A DNA stretch of 64,000 nucleotides. It comes from Candidatus Zixiibacteriota bacterium (GTDB taxonomy: Bacteria; Zixibacteria; MSB-5A5; WJJR01; JAJRUJ01). The notes under the pieces were generated by a model. That model ran no database searches, was not told the origin of the DNA, and saw nothing but the letters and a program-made list of their open reading frames with translations. The position numbers were made by a program, and so were the translations under genes. Numbering within the stretch: position 1 is the stretch's first letter; every line of letters starts with the position of its first letter. Shown here one piece after another: positions 37,514 to 46,345 of this stretch. The DNA is taken from NCBI GenBank assembly GCA_020051695.1, contig JAGVQM010000040.1, forward strand, positions 1 through 64,000, given 5' to 3'.

Positions 37514-38230
37514 TTATTTCCATTTGCGGCTTTCCAGCGCGCGCACGGCCAGGAACAAAAACAGGAAAATCATGCTCAGATAATATAACAGGTCCCGGCT
37601 GTCGATCACGCCGCGGGCCATATTCTCGAAATGATAATTAACGCCAAGGAATTCCAGCACAGACGCCAGCGGCCCGGGGAAAAACGGCGTAAATTTATCG
37701 ACCAGGAAAAAAGCGGCGATGATCACAATGGCGACCAGAAACGCAACGATCTGGTTGGCGGTGATGCCCGAGGCAAACAAGCCGATCGCCAGATAGGTCG
37801 CGCCCAATAAAAACAGCCCGGCATACTGGCCGAAAATCGCGCCGCCGTCGGGGTCCCCCAACAGGGAAACCGTGATGATATAGGAAAACGTCAGGACAAT
37901 GGTTACCCCCAGCAGCGCCAGCGAGGCCAGATATTTCCCCAAGACGATTTCCCAGTCGGTGACCGGAAGGGTAACCAGTAGTTCGACCGTGCCGGACTTT
38001 TTCTCCTCGGCGATCAGGCGCATGGTAATCGCCGGGACGAAAACGAGAAAAACCATCGGCAACCAGCCGGTCAGCAACGGCCGCAGCGTGGTCTGCCCGG
38101 CCAGAAAGAAATCGAGGAAAAACAGCCAGCCGGAGATCACCAGCGCCAGGACAATAATGATATACGCAATCGGCGAATTGAAGTATACCTTCAATTCCCG
38201 CCGCGTAAATGCCCAGGTATTGGTCAACAT
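37514..38230 (-). CDS. ABC-2 type transporter permease (GldF-like)
   Basis: 238 residues with six hydrophobic segments. The Glu-Glu-Lys-Lys-Ser-Gly-Thr-Val-Glu-Leu-Leu motif (about 74-84) is the hallmark of the ABC-2 permease superfamily. It is the membrane half of the exporter whose ATPase gene ends 11 nt upstream. Confidence 0.9.
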   Translation of the reverse strand: MLTNTWAFTRRELKVYFNSPIAYIIIVLALVISGWLFFLDFFLAGQTTLRPLLTGWLPMVFLVFVPAITMRLIAEEKKSGTVELLVTLPVTDWEIVLGKYLASLALLGVTIVLTFSYIITVSLLGDPDGGAIFGQYAGLFLLGATYLAIGLFASGITANQIVAFLVAIVIIAAFFLVDKFTPFFPGPLASVLEFLGVNYHFENMARGVIDSRDLLYYLSMIFLFLFLAVRALESRKWK

Positions 38231-38241
38231 CGGTCTGCCTC

Positions 38242-39180
38242 TTACGCCGCGCGGGTGAGATCGCGGAAGACATCTTCCAGTGATTGGATTTCGCGCCGCA
38301 TTTCCAACAGCACCCAGCCCGCATCGGCAACCAGACGGAACACCTGCTCGCGGAGGTCCTGGTCTTTGTTGCTGGTAATTTCCGCTCCGACAACCCCGGC
38401 TTCCATCGCGGGGCGGGCCGCGATTTCCGCCCCGGGCAGGTCGCCCAGCTTCCGGGTGACTGCCGCCGGGTCGGCGGCCGCCCGGATTTGCACCAGCAGC
38501 CGTTGTTTGCCGTGCAATCCCGCACGCAATGTCTGTGGAGTGCCGTCGGCCACAATTTTCCCACGGTTGATAATCAGGACCCGATTGCAGGCGGCTTCAA
38601 CTTCCGAGAGAATATGCGTGCATAAAATCAGCGTTTTCCGTTCGCCAAGCGTGGAAATCAACTGCCGTATTTCCACGACCTGATTGGGGTCCAGACCGAT
38701 AGTCGGCTCATCGAGAATCAGGATTTCCGGATCGTGAATGATCGCCTGGGCCAGCCCCACCCGCTGGCGATATCCTTTGGACAGCTCACCGATGTCCTTA
38801 TGCATGACTTCACCAAGGCCGCACAGTTCGACCATTTCCTGCAGACGGCTACGGCGGCGCGATTGCGGCATTTTGCGCAGAACCTGGATGAAGCCCAGGT
38901 ATTCGGTGACATTCATTTCAGGATACAGCGGAGTGGTTTCCGGCAGGTAACCTATTTTGCGCCGAATTTCCAGAGAATGATCGAAAACATCGAGTCCGTC
39001 GATTTCCACCTTCCCGGAGGTCGCGGGCATGAAGCAGGTAATGATTTTCATGGTGGTGGTCTTCCCGGCGCCGTTTGGCCCCAGGAATCCCAGAATTTCC
39101 CCGGCCTCGATCTCAAAGGAAATGGCGTCGATCGCCCGTTGCTCGCCGTATGTCTTGGTAAGATCTTGAACTCGAATCAT
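38242..39180 (-). CDS. ABC transporter ATP-binding protein (GldA-like)
   Basis: 312 residues. Walker A Gly-Pro-Asn-Gly-Ala-Gly-Lys-Thr-Thr, signature Leu-Ser-Lys-Gly-Tyr-Arg-Gln-Arg, Walker B Ile-Leu-Ile-Leu-Asp-Glu-Pro-Thr. The ATPase ends at about residue 230 and is followed by a C-terminal alpha/beta segment of 80 residues as in GldA/CcmA-type exporters. First gene of the operon, promoter at 39225-39252. Confidence 0.92.
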   Translation of the reverse strand: MIRVQDLTKTYGEQRAIDAISFEIEAGEILGFLGPNGAGKTTTMKIITCFMPATSGKVEIDGLDVFDHSLEIRRKIGYLPETTPLYPEMNVTEYLGFIQVLRKMPQSRRRSRLQEMVELCGLGEVMHKDIGELSKGYRQRVGLAQAIIHDPEILILDEPTIGLDPNQVVEIRQLISTLGERKTLILCTHILSEVEAACNRVLIINRGKIVADGTPQTLRAGLHGKQRLLVQIRAAADPAAVTRKLGDLPGAEIAARPAMEAGVVGAEITSNKDQDLREQVFRLVADAGWVLLEMRREIQSLEDVFRDLTRAA

Positions 39181-39224
39181 TTCGGCAAATTACCGCCCTG
39201 TCAGCGGCCCCCAGAACTCTCAAT

Positions 39225-39252
39225 TTTATATCATACAGTACAATCCCGTCAA
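39225..39252 (-). promoter_or_regulatory. Promoter of the ABC exporter operon
   Basis: Minus strand TTGACG (39247-39252), 16-nt spacer, TATAAA (39225-39230). An overlapping alternative TTGATT-17-TATGAT exists a few bases upstream. Leader about 40 nt. Confidence 0.6.
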
Positions 39253-39384
39253 AATCAAGTACTTTCCTTTTTCCAATCGACTCCCCGGCCTGCCGATAAT
39301 GCCAGGGCCTTCCAAGGGAATTCTTACCGCGAATGCCCGTTCGGGTTCCGGCAAAATAAAATCTTTGACACTCCCCCGCGACAA

Positions 39385-39417
39385 CCAAAAAAAACCGGGC
39401 CGTTGCAAGGCCCGGTT
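39385..39417 (-). terminator. Intrinsic terminator after the OmpA-like gene
   Basis: Minus strand stem AACCGGGCC (39409-39417) with GGCCCGGTT (39393-39401), loop TTGCAAC, then eight T. One of the best terminators in the window. Confidence 0.93.
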
Positions 39418-39438
39418 AAAATACGGCTTTTTTGTCAA

Positions 39439-40077
39439 CTATTCGAGGGAATAGCCAAGCACGGAAATCGTCGCGCGCCGGTTTTTCGACCGCCCGTCAT
39501 CGGTGTCGTTGGTAGCAATAGGCTGAGTCTCACCGCCGGAACGGATGGCAATACGCGAAAATGAAATGTGTTGATTATCGACCAAATACGCCCGCACCGC
39601 ATCCGCGCGTTTCTGGCCGAGCACGATATTATAATCCGTGCCGCCAACGGCGTCGCAATGTCCCGCGATCTCGATGATGTAGTCGGGGTCTTCTTTTAAT
39701 TTCGTCGCAACCCGATCCAGCTTTTCTTTCGACTCCGCATCCAAATCGTATTTGTTGAAGGCGAAGTTGACTTCCTCAGCCAGAATGGTGATAAATTCTT
39801 TGCGACAACATTTCAAGGCCTTCTCCGCGGTCATCATGGCATCCGCGGCGGCCTTTTCGTTGGCATCAACACGGTCTTCCAGCAGGTCGACTCTTGAATT
39901 CAAGGCATCCAGATCACCTTTTTGGACACAATCGACCGGCGGTTCTCCCGCCTTTGCTTCACCTTTTACTCCAATGCAGTCGTCTTCATGGTTCCGCCAC
40001 GCGCAACCGGTAAACACCCCGAGGATGACGACCATTAGGACTGCAAAACCAAACTTCCCCAACCTGACTCCGTTCAT
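39439..40077 (-). CDS. Pal/OmpA-like peptidoglycan-associated lipoprotein
   Basis: 212 residues from ATG 40077 (AAAGGAGGACC upstream). Lipobox Val-Phe-Thr-Gly-Cys; a coiled-coil segment with heptads (about 45-85, Leu-Asn-Ser-Arg-Val-Asp-Leu-Leu-Glu-Asp-Arg-Val) like Lpp; then an OmpA-C domain (about 100-210) with Ile-Glu-Ile-Ala-Gly-His-Cys-Asp and Arg-Ser-Lys-Asn-Arg-Arg. It anchors outer membrane to peptidoglycan. Two cysteines adjacent to each other (Lys-Cys-Cys-Arg) precede the OmpA domain. It has its own -10 (TATAAT, 40105-40110) and terminator. Confidence 0.9.
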   Translation of the reverse strand: MNGVRLGKFGFAVLMVVILGVFTGCAWRNHEDDCIGVKGEAKAGEPPVDCVQKGDLDALNSRVDLLEDRVDANEKAAADAMMTAEKALKCCRKEFITILAEEVNFAFNKYDLDAESKEKLDRVATKLKEDPDYIIEIAGHCDAVGGTDYNIVLGQKRADAVRAYLVDNQHISFSRIAIRSGGETQPIATNDTDDGRSKNRRATISVLGYSLE

Positions 40078-40104
40078 CGGTCCTCCTTTGTGGACTGATT
40101 TACT

Positions 40105-40110
40105 ATTATA
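40105..40110 (-). promoter_or_regulatory. -10 element for the OmpA-like gene
   Basis: Minus strand GCGTATAATAG; no good -35 at the expected distance. Leader about 20 nt. The wider gap 40078-40350 otherwise holds A-rich tracts and no recognised feature. Confidence 0.5.
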
Positions 40111-40350
40111 CGCCAATATTTTGCTTTGGAAAGACTTATCGCCCCGATTCCGCCTTTGGTACATAAGTTATCGACCGGCATCCGCCGGTGCTCCATACAC
40201 TCCCTACCCGCAGCCAAATAATCGGGGGGGTGCAATCACGTCAAGCAAAAAAAAACCATAATTTGCCGTTGAAACCACAAAAAATGCCTTTTTCGCCATT
40301 TGCGCGGCCCCGCGCCGAGAAGAAACCGGGAAATGTCCGTCAAATGGCGG

Positions 40351-42033
40351 TCACTCACAGGGGGCCGCCCCGGATTTAAAGACATAGTTGACCAGGATGG
40401 TCACATCAAGCGGTGTGATCATATCGTCACAATTGCAATCGCCAAAACTGTCGTGGGGCTGGATTCCGGTATAATAACGGTAGACATAATTGACCAGCAC
40501 GGTGACATCCAGCGGATTGACAGCCCCGTCATCGTTCACATCACCCGGCCTCAGCGCAGTAGCCGTATACTGATAACTCGCGCCGGAGGTCGTGGGACCC
40601 ATATTGGCCACGACCGCGACCACATAATCGAGGTCGGGGAAAAAAGGTACGTATAGTGTGTCGTCCCCTACGGACGGGTCCAATTCGTGATAGGAAAATT
40701 CCGCGCCACCTGCCGCTTTGTGGGCAATCAGCGTAATCCCCCAGGGAATAAGGTTCTGCCCGTTGAACGCTAGTCTCAAAATCCGGTTCGTCCCCGGGTT
40801 GAAGCGGATATAATTGGCAGCCCAGCCCTGGGGCTTGGCTGAACTCGTCTGCGAGCGGGTTATTGGATATGAATTCTCCGTATAGGTCGGATTCAGGTAC
40901 GGATATTCTCCGGCTTCCTCGTAATGCAGCCCATCATCCCGGTACTCGGTGAAGTAATTCCATTCGACAAACCGCGGGAATTGAGCGGAAAATGACGTGC
41001 TGTAATCGTTCAACCCCTGATCGACCGCCACCGAGGCATCGCTGTAGCGCATATAATCCCAGATCCCCGGCATGATCGAAGGACCGAATTCCTGGTGCAG
41101 AAAGACCCCGAAAATAAAGACCGAATACGCGTGGTAACTTTCCTCTTTCAGCGAGGTGTACGGCGCAGTGAAAAACGAGCCAAGATAATTGTAATTGTCG
41201 TTGACGATATCGTACACCTCGTCTTCCATATAGGTGGCCGACAGTTCGTAAAAATAGAACTCGTTGAAGGCATCATACGCGTACTGGCAGGCATGGTTAA
41301 ATTCGTGGGCCAGGGTCACCTTGGCCGCGCCCGCAGGAACGCCGTCCGGGTCATCGTTGTCCGGAAAACCGATAAAATTGTTGTGGACGGAAATATAGGA
41401 CGCGTAATCGGCCCACGGTTCCGGGCCGGGTCCTTCCCGGCTGCAATAGCCATAATAGCTCATATTCTCGGTGTACACGTCATAGCGGCCGTCACCTCCG
41501 GCGGCGCCGTCCGACGGCGGCTGGCGCCAGCCCAGCGTGAAAGTTTCGTGCTCCCAGCAGGAATCGGCATACCAGCCGAGATTTTCGATGTAATCCGGGA
41601 TACCGTTGGTATTGGCGTCAGTCAGCGGGACAGCGTGGATGCCCTCGGTATCGTAATGGATCTTGTAATATCCGCCGGGAGAATCGTACGAGTACGCCCG
41701 CACGGGCCGCGCTAGGGCGGCGGCGATAGCCAATTGAATATCCGGGCCAAATTCCGACGCGGCTTTTTGCGCTTCATGGATGATCCTGGTCGCACACCGT
41801 TCAAACGTACCGGCCGGCGTGCGGTAGGTGACCGGAATTTTCTCGGGCGAACGGACACTGTATACTTTATAGAGTGTGCCTAATTCGCGAGTCAGCGTCC
41901 CGGCAGCGACGGCCTGATCGATCTTATCCGCAGCCGACATCCTCGCTTTTGCCGTGTATCCGGAGGTGGGTGACACAACAGTAATGACCATCGAGATGAT
42001 CGCAACCGTGAGAAACTTTATTACCAATCTCAT
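40351..42033 (-). CDS. Secreted metalloprotease (MXAN_6640-like) with C-terminal dockerin
   Basis: 560 residues with a signal peptide (to about 27, Gly-Tyr-Thr-Ala). The zinc site His-Glu-Phe-Asn-His is near residue 243, followed about 20 residues on by Glu-Leu-Ser-Ala-Thr-Tyr-Met-Glu-Asp-Glu, a likely third ligand. The C-terminal 65 residues are a dockerin: Gly-Asp-Val-Asn-Asp-Asp-Gly-Ala-Val-Asn and a second Cys-Asn-Cys-Asp-Asp-Met-Ile-Thr loop, each followed by Leu-Asp-Val-Thr-x-Leu-Val-Asn-Tyr-Val. No sorting tail, so it may be retained at the surface by a cohesin rather than by T9SS. Driven by a near-perfect promoter at 42082-42109. Confidence 0.85.
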   Translation of the reverse strand: MRLVIKFLTVAIISMVITVVSPTSGYTAKARMSAADKIDQAVAAGTLTRELGTLYKVYSVRSPEKIPVTYRTPAGTFERCATRIIHEAQKAASEFGPDIQLAIAAALARPVRAYSYDSPGGYYKIHYDTEGIHAVPLTDANTNGIPDYIENLGWYADSCWEHETFTLGWRQPPSDGAAGGDGRYDVYTENMSYYGYCSREGPGPEPWADYASYISVHNNFIGFPDNDDPDGVPAGAAKVTLAHEFNHACQYAYDAFNEFYFYELSATYMEDEVYDIVNDNYNYLGSFFTAPYTSLKEESYHAYSVFIFGVFLHQEFGPSIMPGIWDYMRYSDASVAVDQGLNDYSTSFSAQFPRFVEWNYFTEYRDDGLHYEEAGEYPYLNPTYTENSYPITRSQTSSAKPQGWAANYIRFNPGTNRILRLAFNGQNLIPWGITLIAHKAAGGAEFSYHELDPSVGDDTLYVPFFPDLDYVVAVVANMGPTTSGASYQYTATALRPGDVNDDGAVNPLDVTVLVNYVYRYYTGIQPHDSFGDCNCDDMITPLDVTILVNYVFKSGAAPCE

Positions 42034-42081
42034 TGTCCCGCCTTCAGTTAGATACCGGTCGTTAACTTCACATACTAATAC

Positions 42082-42109
42082 ATTATACGCAAAATTCCGA
42101 TTTTGTCAA
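42082..42109 (-). promoter_or_regulatory. Consensus sigma-70 promoter of the dockerin metalloprotease gene
   Basis: Minus strand TTGACA (42104-42109), 16-nt spacer, TATAAT (42082-42087), context GCGTATAATGT. Both hexamers are perfect. Leader about 40 nt. Confidence 0.9.
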
Positions 42110-42240
42110 GCAATGGGGGATAGGTCCATGGTATCGGCTTCCCCACTATTACTCTATCGGCATACGGCGCAGACGGTTGTACTGATGGCGCGGACCGCTG
42201 TTACGCAAAGCATGCTGCCCTAAAACCAGAGGAAAACGGG

Positions 42241-43041
42241 TCAATCGTCAGGGGGAAGAAACAGACGCTCCGGCAAGTCCGGATTGTATTTTTGCGCCAG
42301 GACTTCCCAGTCGTACTGCCCAGGGCCGCGACGGTTATCCCAATGGGCCGAGAGCAAGTCCCAAAAGGGGTACATGGAGTTGAAACGCCCATAACGCACT
42401 GTCAAAACCCAATCGTTATCGGCCTCCTGCCGCTCCCAGATGATCTCTTTCAGCCGTGAGCGGTCCAGGTCCATCTCGATGTGCCGACCGAGATCATCTA
42501 CCCAAAGATATTTCCGCAGGTCGGCGTCAAGCCCCCCCGCAGGATTGAAATCGGCCGAATCAGGCAACTGAATGCCGCTGTTCCCCGCAAACAGTTCCAA
42601 GAAACCGCCAATAGGCCGGATATCGAGCGTGAACTCGGCCGGATTCAGCGTGCGCAGGTGCCCCCGGACAATTTCGTTTTCACGGTGGGCCAGCAGAACA
42701 TACTGAGAATCGGCAACCCAGGCGGTAAATACCGGTACATCCATGGGACCTTTCCCGACGATGTGGTACGAACCCGGCGCCTTGTAATCGATCCGCAAAA
42801 TCATGTCACTATGTGGTTCGACCTCCCGGACCCGCCAGCGGACGCGATATGAGGCGGTATGCGTGGAATCCCCGCGTTCGGTAATGCGCCGAGACATGTC
42901 GGTGAACAGACGCGGCAGATCGGATGACACAGAAGCCGGCCGTGCCCCGGCGCAGCCCCCCAGCAGCAACGGGCATGAAAACAGCAACAGCCCGCAAAGG
43001 AATATTCCGCACCCGAGGATGTCCGTCCTGTCGCGCATCAT
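42241..43041 (-). CDS. Lipoprotein of DUF4292/LolB-like type
   Basis: 266 residues from ATG 43041, whose ATGA overlaps the stop of the M50 gene. Lipobox Leu-Leu-Gly-Gly-Cys. The beta-rich body has Thr-Ala-Ser-Tyr-Arg-Val-Arg-Trp-Arg, Met-Ile-Leu-Arg-Ile-Asp-Tyr and Ile-Val-Gly-Lys-Gly, and a central Phe-Thr-Leu-Asp, order as in LolB/DUF4292 lipid-binding lipoproteins. Role inferred: lipoprotein or lipid transfer to the outer membrane. The 207-nt region 42034-42240 behind its stop has only the upstream gene's promoter. Confidence 0.65.
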   Translation of the reverse strand: MMRDRTDILGCGIFLCGLLLFSCPLLLGGCAGARPASVSSDLPRLFTDMSRRITERGDSTHTASYRVRWRVREVEPHSDMILRIDYKAPGSYHIVGKGPMDVPVFTAWVADSQYVLLAHRENEIVRGHLRTLNPAEFTLDIRPIGGFLELFAGNSGIQLPDSADFNPAGGLDADLRKYLWVDDLGRHIEMDLDRSRLKEIIWERQEADNDWVLTVRYGRFNSMYPFWDLLSAHWDNRRGPGQYDWEVLAQKYNPDLPERLFLPPDD

Positions 43042-43691
43042 AATCCCAGCGCGACCCCCGCAAACAGCCAAGCGAATAATTTTACAAACGGTCCAATCAA
43101 CATCCATAGCGGCGAGACATGGACAATAAAACCGATGGCGATTAATCCGAAGAGGAACATTGGTCCGATCTGTTGGAAACGCAGCAGCGGGCCTTCCCAG
43201 CTGTCCGGCGCCAAGCCCAGGATAATTTTTGAGCCGTCCAGCGGCGGGATGGGAATCAGGTTAAAGAACGCCAGCGAAAGATTCATCACCAACCCCCAGA
43301 ATAGCACCTGAGTGACTGCCCCGAGGAGACTTTCGCTGCCCCCGAACATTCCGCCGCCGGTCAACCGCAACAGAACGCCGCAACACAACGCCAGCAAAAT
43401 ATTGGAAGCCGGGCCGGCGGCAGCCGTGACAAACATCCCGAACTTGGGGTCACGGAAATTAAACACATTGACCGGGACCGGCTTGGCCCAGCCAAAACGA
43501 AATCCGGACATAAACAGCACCAGTGTGCCGAAAATATCCAGATGGCGCAGCGGATTCAGCGTCAGCCGCCCCAGGGCCGCGGCCGTGGGATCACCAAGCC
43601 GGTAGGCCGACCAGGCATGGGCAAACTCATGGAATGTCAACGAAAACAACAATACCGGAACAAAGGCCACCAAGAATGACGGATCCCACAT
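43038..43691 (-). CDS. Site-2-type membrane metalloprotease, M50 family
   Basis: 217 residues, six hydrophobic segments, no PDZ. Zinc motif His-Glu-Phe-Ala-His (residues 21-25) in segment 1 and Ile-Pro-Pro-Leu-Asp-Gly-Ser (about 150) as the third ligand. Small PDZ-less M50 proteins (YdiL/Rv-like class) cut membrane proteins within the bilayer; substrate unknown. Couples by overlap to the LolB/DUF4292-like gene. Confidence 0.9.
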   Translation of the reverse strand: MWDPSFLVAFVPVLLFSLTFHEFAHAWSAYRLGDPTAAALGRLTLNPLRHLDIFGTLVLFMSGFRFGWAKPVPVNVFNFRDPKFGMFVTAAAGPASNILLALCCGVLLRLTGGGMFGGSESLLGAVTQVLFWGLVMNLSLAFFNLIPIPPLDGSKIILGLAPDSWEGPLLRFQQIGPMFLFGLIAIGFIVHVSPLWMLIGPFVKLFAWLFAGVALGL

Positions 43692-43732
43692 TATCTATGT
43701 CCCCATATATTCCCAACGATGATCATCTCGGA

Positions 43733-44380
43733 TTACTTTCGTTTGTTGGCTGCCACATTCCGCCGCCCCGCTTTCGTCCCTTTTCTATACGCGGAAACGG
43801 CCGGGTGATCGAGATAGAAAAACCGCCATGGTTTTTCCGAACCGTCGTTTACGCCAATGCGGCCGCTGCTGCCGATGGCCGGGCGCCGCGCCGCATTTTG
43901 ATACACTCCCAGGCGTTTGCCGTCCAATGGTAAGCCATTGTCCTTTCGTGTTATACCGAAGGCGGCCGTAAGGTTTCCCGGTCCCCGGCATAAGCGGGTC
44001 GGGTCGTCCGTCGTCCGCCGATCACTCATCCGCCGTAGCCCCTGTTGCGGTTCGATGGCGCGGATCAGCACCGCGGCCGGGAAACCCTCCCGCTCGGTCA
44101 CGAAATTCAACATAAAATGGTTACCATAGGTAAAATACACATACGCATGTCCGGGAGGCCCCCACATCACTTCATTGCGGGCGGTGCGACCTACCACGGC
44201 GTGACAGGCCGGATCATCGCAGCCGATATAGGCCTCCGTCTCGACGATCATGCCACTGAGAGTGTTTCGCCCCTCCCGGACCACCAGGACTTGTCCCAAC
44301 AAATCACGGGCGACCTTAAGTGTTGGTCGATTGAAAAACCGCGGCAAAATTAGTCCTGTGTTGTTCGAATGTCCCGTCAT
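43733..44380 (-). CDS. mpg: 3-methyladenine DNA glycosylase (Mpg/AAG)
   Basis: 215 residues. Removes alkylated purines from DNA. Glu-Thr-Glu-Ala-Tyr-Ile-Gly with the active-site Glu, Tyr-Val-Tyr-Phe-Thr-Tyr-Gly and Cys-Arg-Gly-Pro-Gly-Asn-Leu-Thr are all intact. Directly downstream of uvrC (70-nt gap), a small DNA-repair unit. Confidence 0.95.
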   Translation of the reverse strand: MTGHSNNTGLILPRFFNRPTLKVARDLLGQVLVVREGRNTLSGMIVETEAYIGCDDPACHAVVGRTARNEVMWGPPGHAYVYFTYGNHFMLNFVTEREGFPAAVLIRAIEPQQGLRRMSDRRTTDDPTRLCRGPGNLTAAFGITRKDNGLPLDGKRLGVYQNAARRPAIGSSGRIGVNDGSEKPWRFFYLDHPAVSAYRKGTKAGRRNVAANKRK

Positions 44381-44450
44381 CCGGTCCCCTGCGCTGGGAC
44401 TAACGTGTCATCCACGAGGATTTCAGGCAAGCAGAATATTTCGCCTCAGC

Positions 44451-46268
44451 TTACGCGGGATGAAAATAGTCGAAAACCCGGCGGGCCGTCTTTTTATCCA
44501 CGCCTTCGATTGCCTCCAACTCCGGCAATGGGGCCTGGCGCACGCCATCCACCGAACCCAATGCGCCAAGCAGCGCCCGGCGCCGGGCCGGGCCGACACC
44601 TTTGATCTCGTCCAGTTCGGAGCGCAATGTGCGTTTTTTTCGTTTGGCCCGTTGATAAGTGACCGCGAAGCGGTGGGCCTCGTCACGCGCACGCTGCAAC
44701 AGCTGCAGCGACGGCGACGACCGCGGGATGGTCAGTCCTGCATTGGAGGGCAGGATGACTTCTTCCAGACGTTTGGCCAAGCCGATAATTGACTGTTCAG
44801 TAATATTCAGCGAGGCCAGCGCCGCCTGCGCGGCGGCTAGTTGCCCCTTGCCGCCGTCAACGAGTACCAAATCGGGAAAATCCCTCCCTTCTTCGGCCAG
44901 CCGGCTGAAATAGCGGGTAACGACTTCGCGCATCATCGCATAATCATCCTGCCCGGTGACAGTCTTGATCTGAAACCGGCGGTACTCCCGCTTCAGCGGT
45001 TTACCGTCCCGGAAAAACACGAGTGAACCGACGGGGTCGGTGGGTCCCAGATTGGAAATGTCGAAGGCCGCCACGGTGCGCGGCGGAAAATTCAAGTGCA
45101 GGTCTTTTTGCAGCAGGAACACACTTTCGGGAATCCGCTGCGCCACTTCCGCTTTCTGGGCCATGATCTCATTGAGCGTCAGACGGGCATTGACCTCAGC
45201 CATGGAAAGCAGTTTGTGTTTCTCCCCGCGCTGAGGAAAAATCAGGTGTACCTGTTGTCCGCGCTGACGGGTGAGCCACTGCCCGACCAGCTTTTCCTCC
45301 GGAATGCGGCAGGGAAGCAAAATCTCCTGCGGTACCATCGGTGAATTGAGATAATACTGCTTCATGAACGCCGCCAGGATTTCCGGTTCATCGTCGCCGA
45401 GATTCACCGATAACTGAAAATTCCGGCGGCCGATCATCAACCCCTCCCGCACCTGCAGGGCCACCGCCGAGACAACCGTATCGGCGCGGGCCAGGGCCAG
45501 GATATCGCGATCGACATACTCCCCCGCGGAAATTTTCTGCTTTTCCTGGACCGAGCTGATGGCGCGGATTTTGTCGCGCAGCTCGGCGGCCTGTTCGAAT
45601 TCCCGGCGTGCGGATGCCGCTTTCATTTGTGTCGTCAATTCGGCCACCAGCGTTTGCCCGCGGCCCTCCAGCAGCCGGCAGGCGCCGTCGATCAATGTCC
45701 GGTACTCCTCCTGCGAAATTTTCTCCTCGCACGGCCCGGGGCAGCGTTTGATGAAATAATCCAGGCACACCCGGTATTTTTTCCTGCTCGGAATCGTCAG
45801 GTTGCAGCCACGGATGGCAAAAATGCGGCTGAGCATTTTCAGGGTATCGCGCATGCCCTTAACGTTGGTGTATGGCCCGAAATAGCGGGCGCCGTCGCTG
45901 GTCATCCGCCGCACCACCAGCAGGCGCGGGAACGGCTCGTTGGTCGTGACTTTGATGTACGGATAGCGTTTGTCGTCCTTGAGGTTGACATTGTAACGGG
46001 GCCGGTGTTCTTTAATCAGGTTGGCCTCTAAAATCAACGATTCGAGTTCGTTATCGGTAGTGAGAATATCAAAATCATCAATGCGTTCGATCAGCGCGGC
46101 AGTGCGCGGATGTTCGACCGGCCGATGTTGGAAATAGGAGCGGACGCGGTTTTTTAAGATTTTGGCCTTGCCGACATAAATGATTTTGCCGGACTTGTCT
46201 TTCATCAGATACACGCCCGGCCGGGGAGGCAGCAAGGCGAGTTTCCTTTCCAGCTTGTCATTGGACAT
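44451..46268 (-). CDS. uvrC: UvrABC system protein C
   Basis: 605 residues. Dual-incision endonuclease of nucleotide excision repair. GIY-YIG domain at the start (Gly-Val-Tyr-Leu-Met-Lys, Ile-Tyr-Val-Gly-Lys-Ala), a Cys region (Cys-Pro-Gly-Pro-Cys), UvrB-binding UVR motif near 205-235, RNase-H-like C-half (Val-Asp-Gly-Gly-Lys-Gly-Gln), and a helix-hairpin-helix at the end. All complete. Confidence 0.97.
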   Translation of the reverse strand: MSNDKLERKLALLPPRPGVYLMKDKSGKIIYVGKAKILKNRVRSYFQHRPVEHPRTAALIERIDDFDILTTDNELESLILEANLIKEHRPRYNVNLKDDKRYPYIKVTTNEPFPRLLVVRRMTSDGARYFGPYTNVKGMRDTLKMLSRIFAIRGCNLTIPSRKKYRVCLDYFIKRCPGPCEEKISQEEYRTLIDGACRLLEGRGQTLVAELTTQMKAASARREFEQAAELRDKIRAISSVQEKQKISAGEYVDRDILALARADTVVSAVALQVREGLMIGRRNFQLSVNLGDDEPEILAAFMKQYYLNSPMVPQEILLPCRIPEEKLVGQWLTRQRGQQVHLIFPQRGEKHKLLSMAEVNARLTLNEIMAQKAEVAQRIPESVFLLQKDLHLNFPPRTVAAFDISNLGPTDPVGSLVFFRDGKPLKREYRRFQIKTVTGQDDYAMMREVVTRYFSRLAEEGRDFPDLVLVDGGKGQLAAAQAALASLNITEQSIIGLAKRLEEVILPSNAGLTIPRSSPSLQLLQRARDEAHRFAVTYQRAKRKKRTLRSELDEIKGVGPARRRALLGALGSVDGVRQAPLPELEAIEGVDKKTARRVFDYFHPA

Positions 46269-46345
46269 AACGCATCCGCGCCGGCCGCAAGGCCCGGACC
46301 GACGAGTTCTTCCCGTTATACGACACGACGAACACAGCAGAGCGT

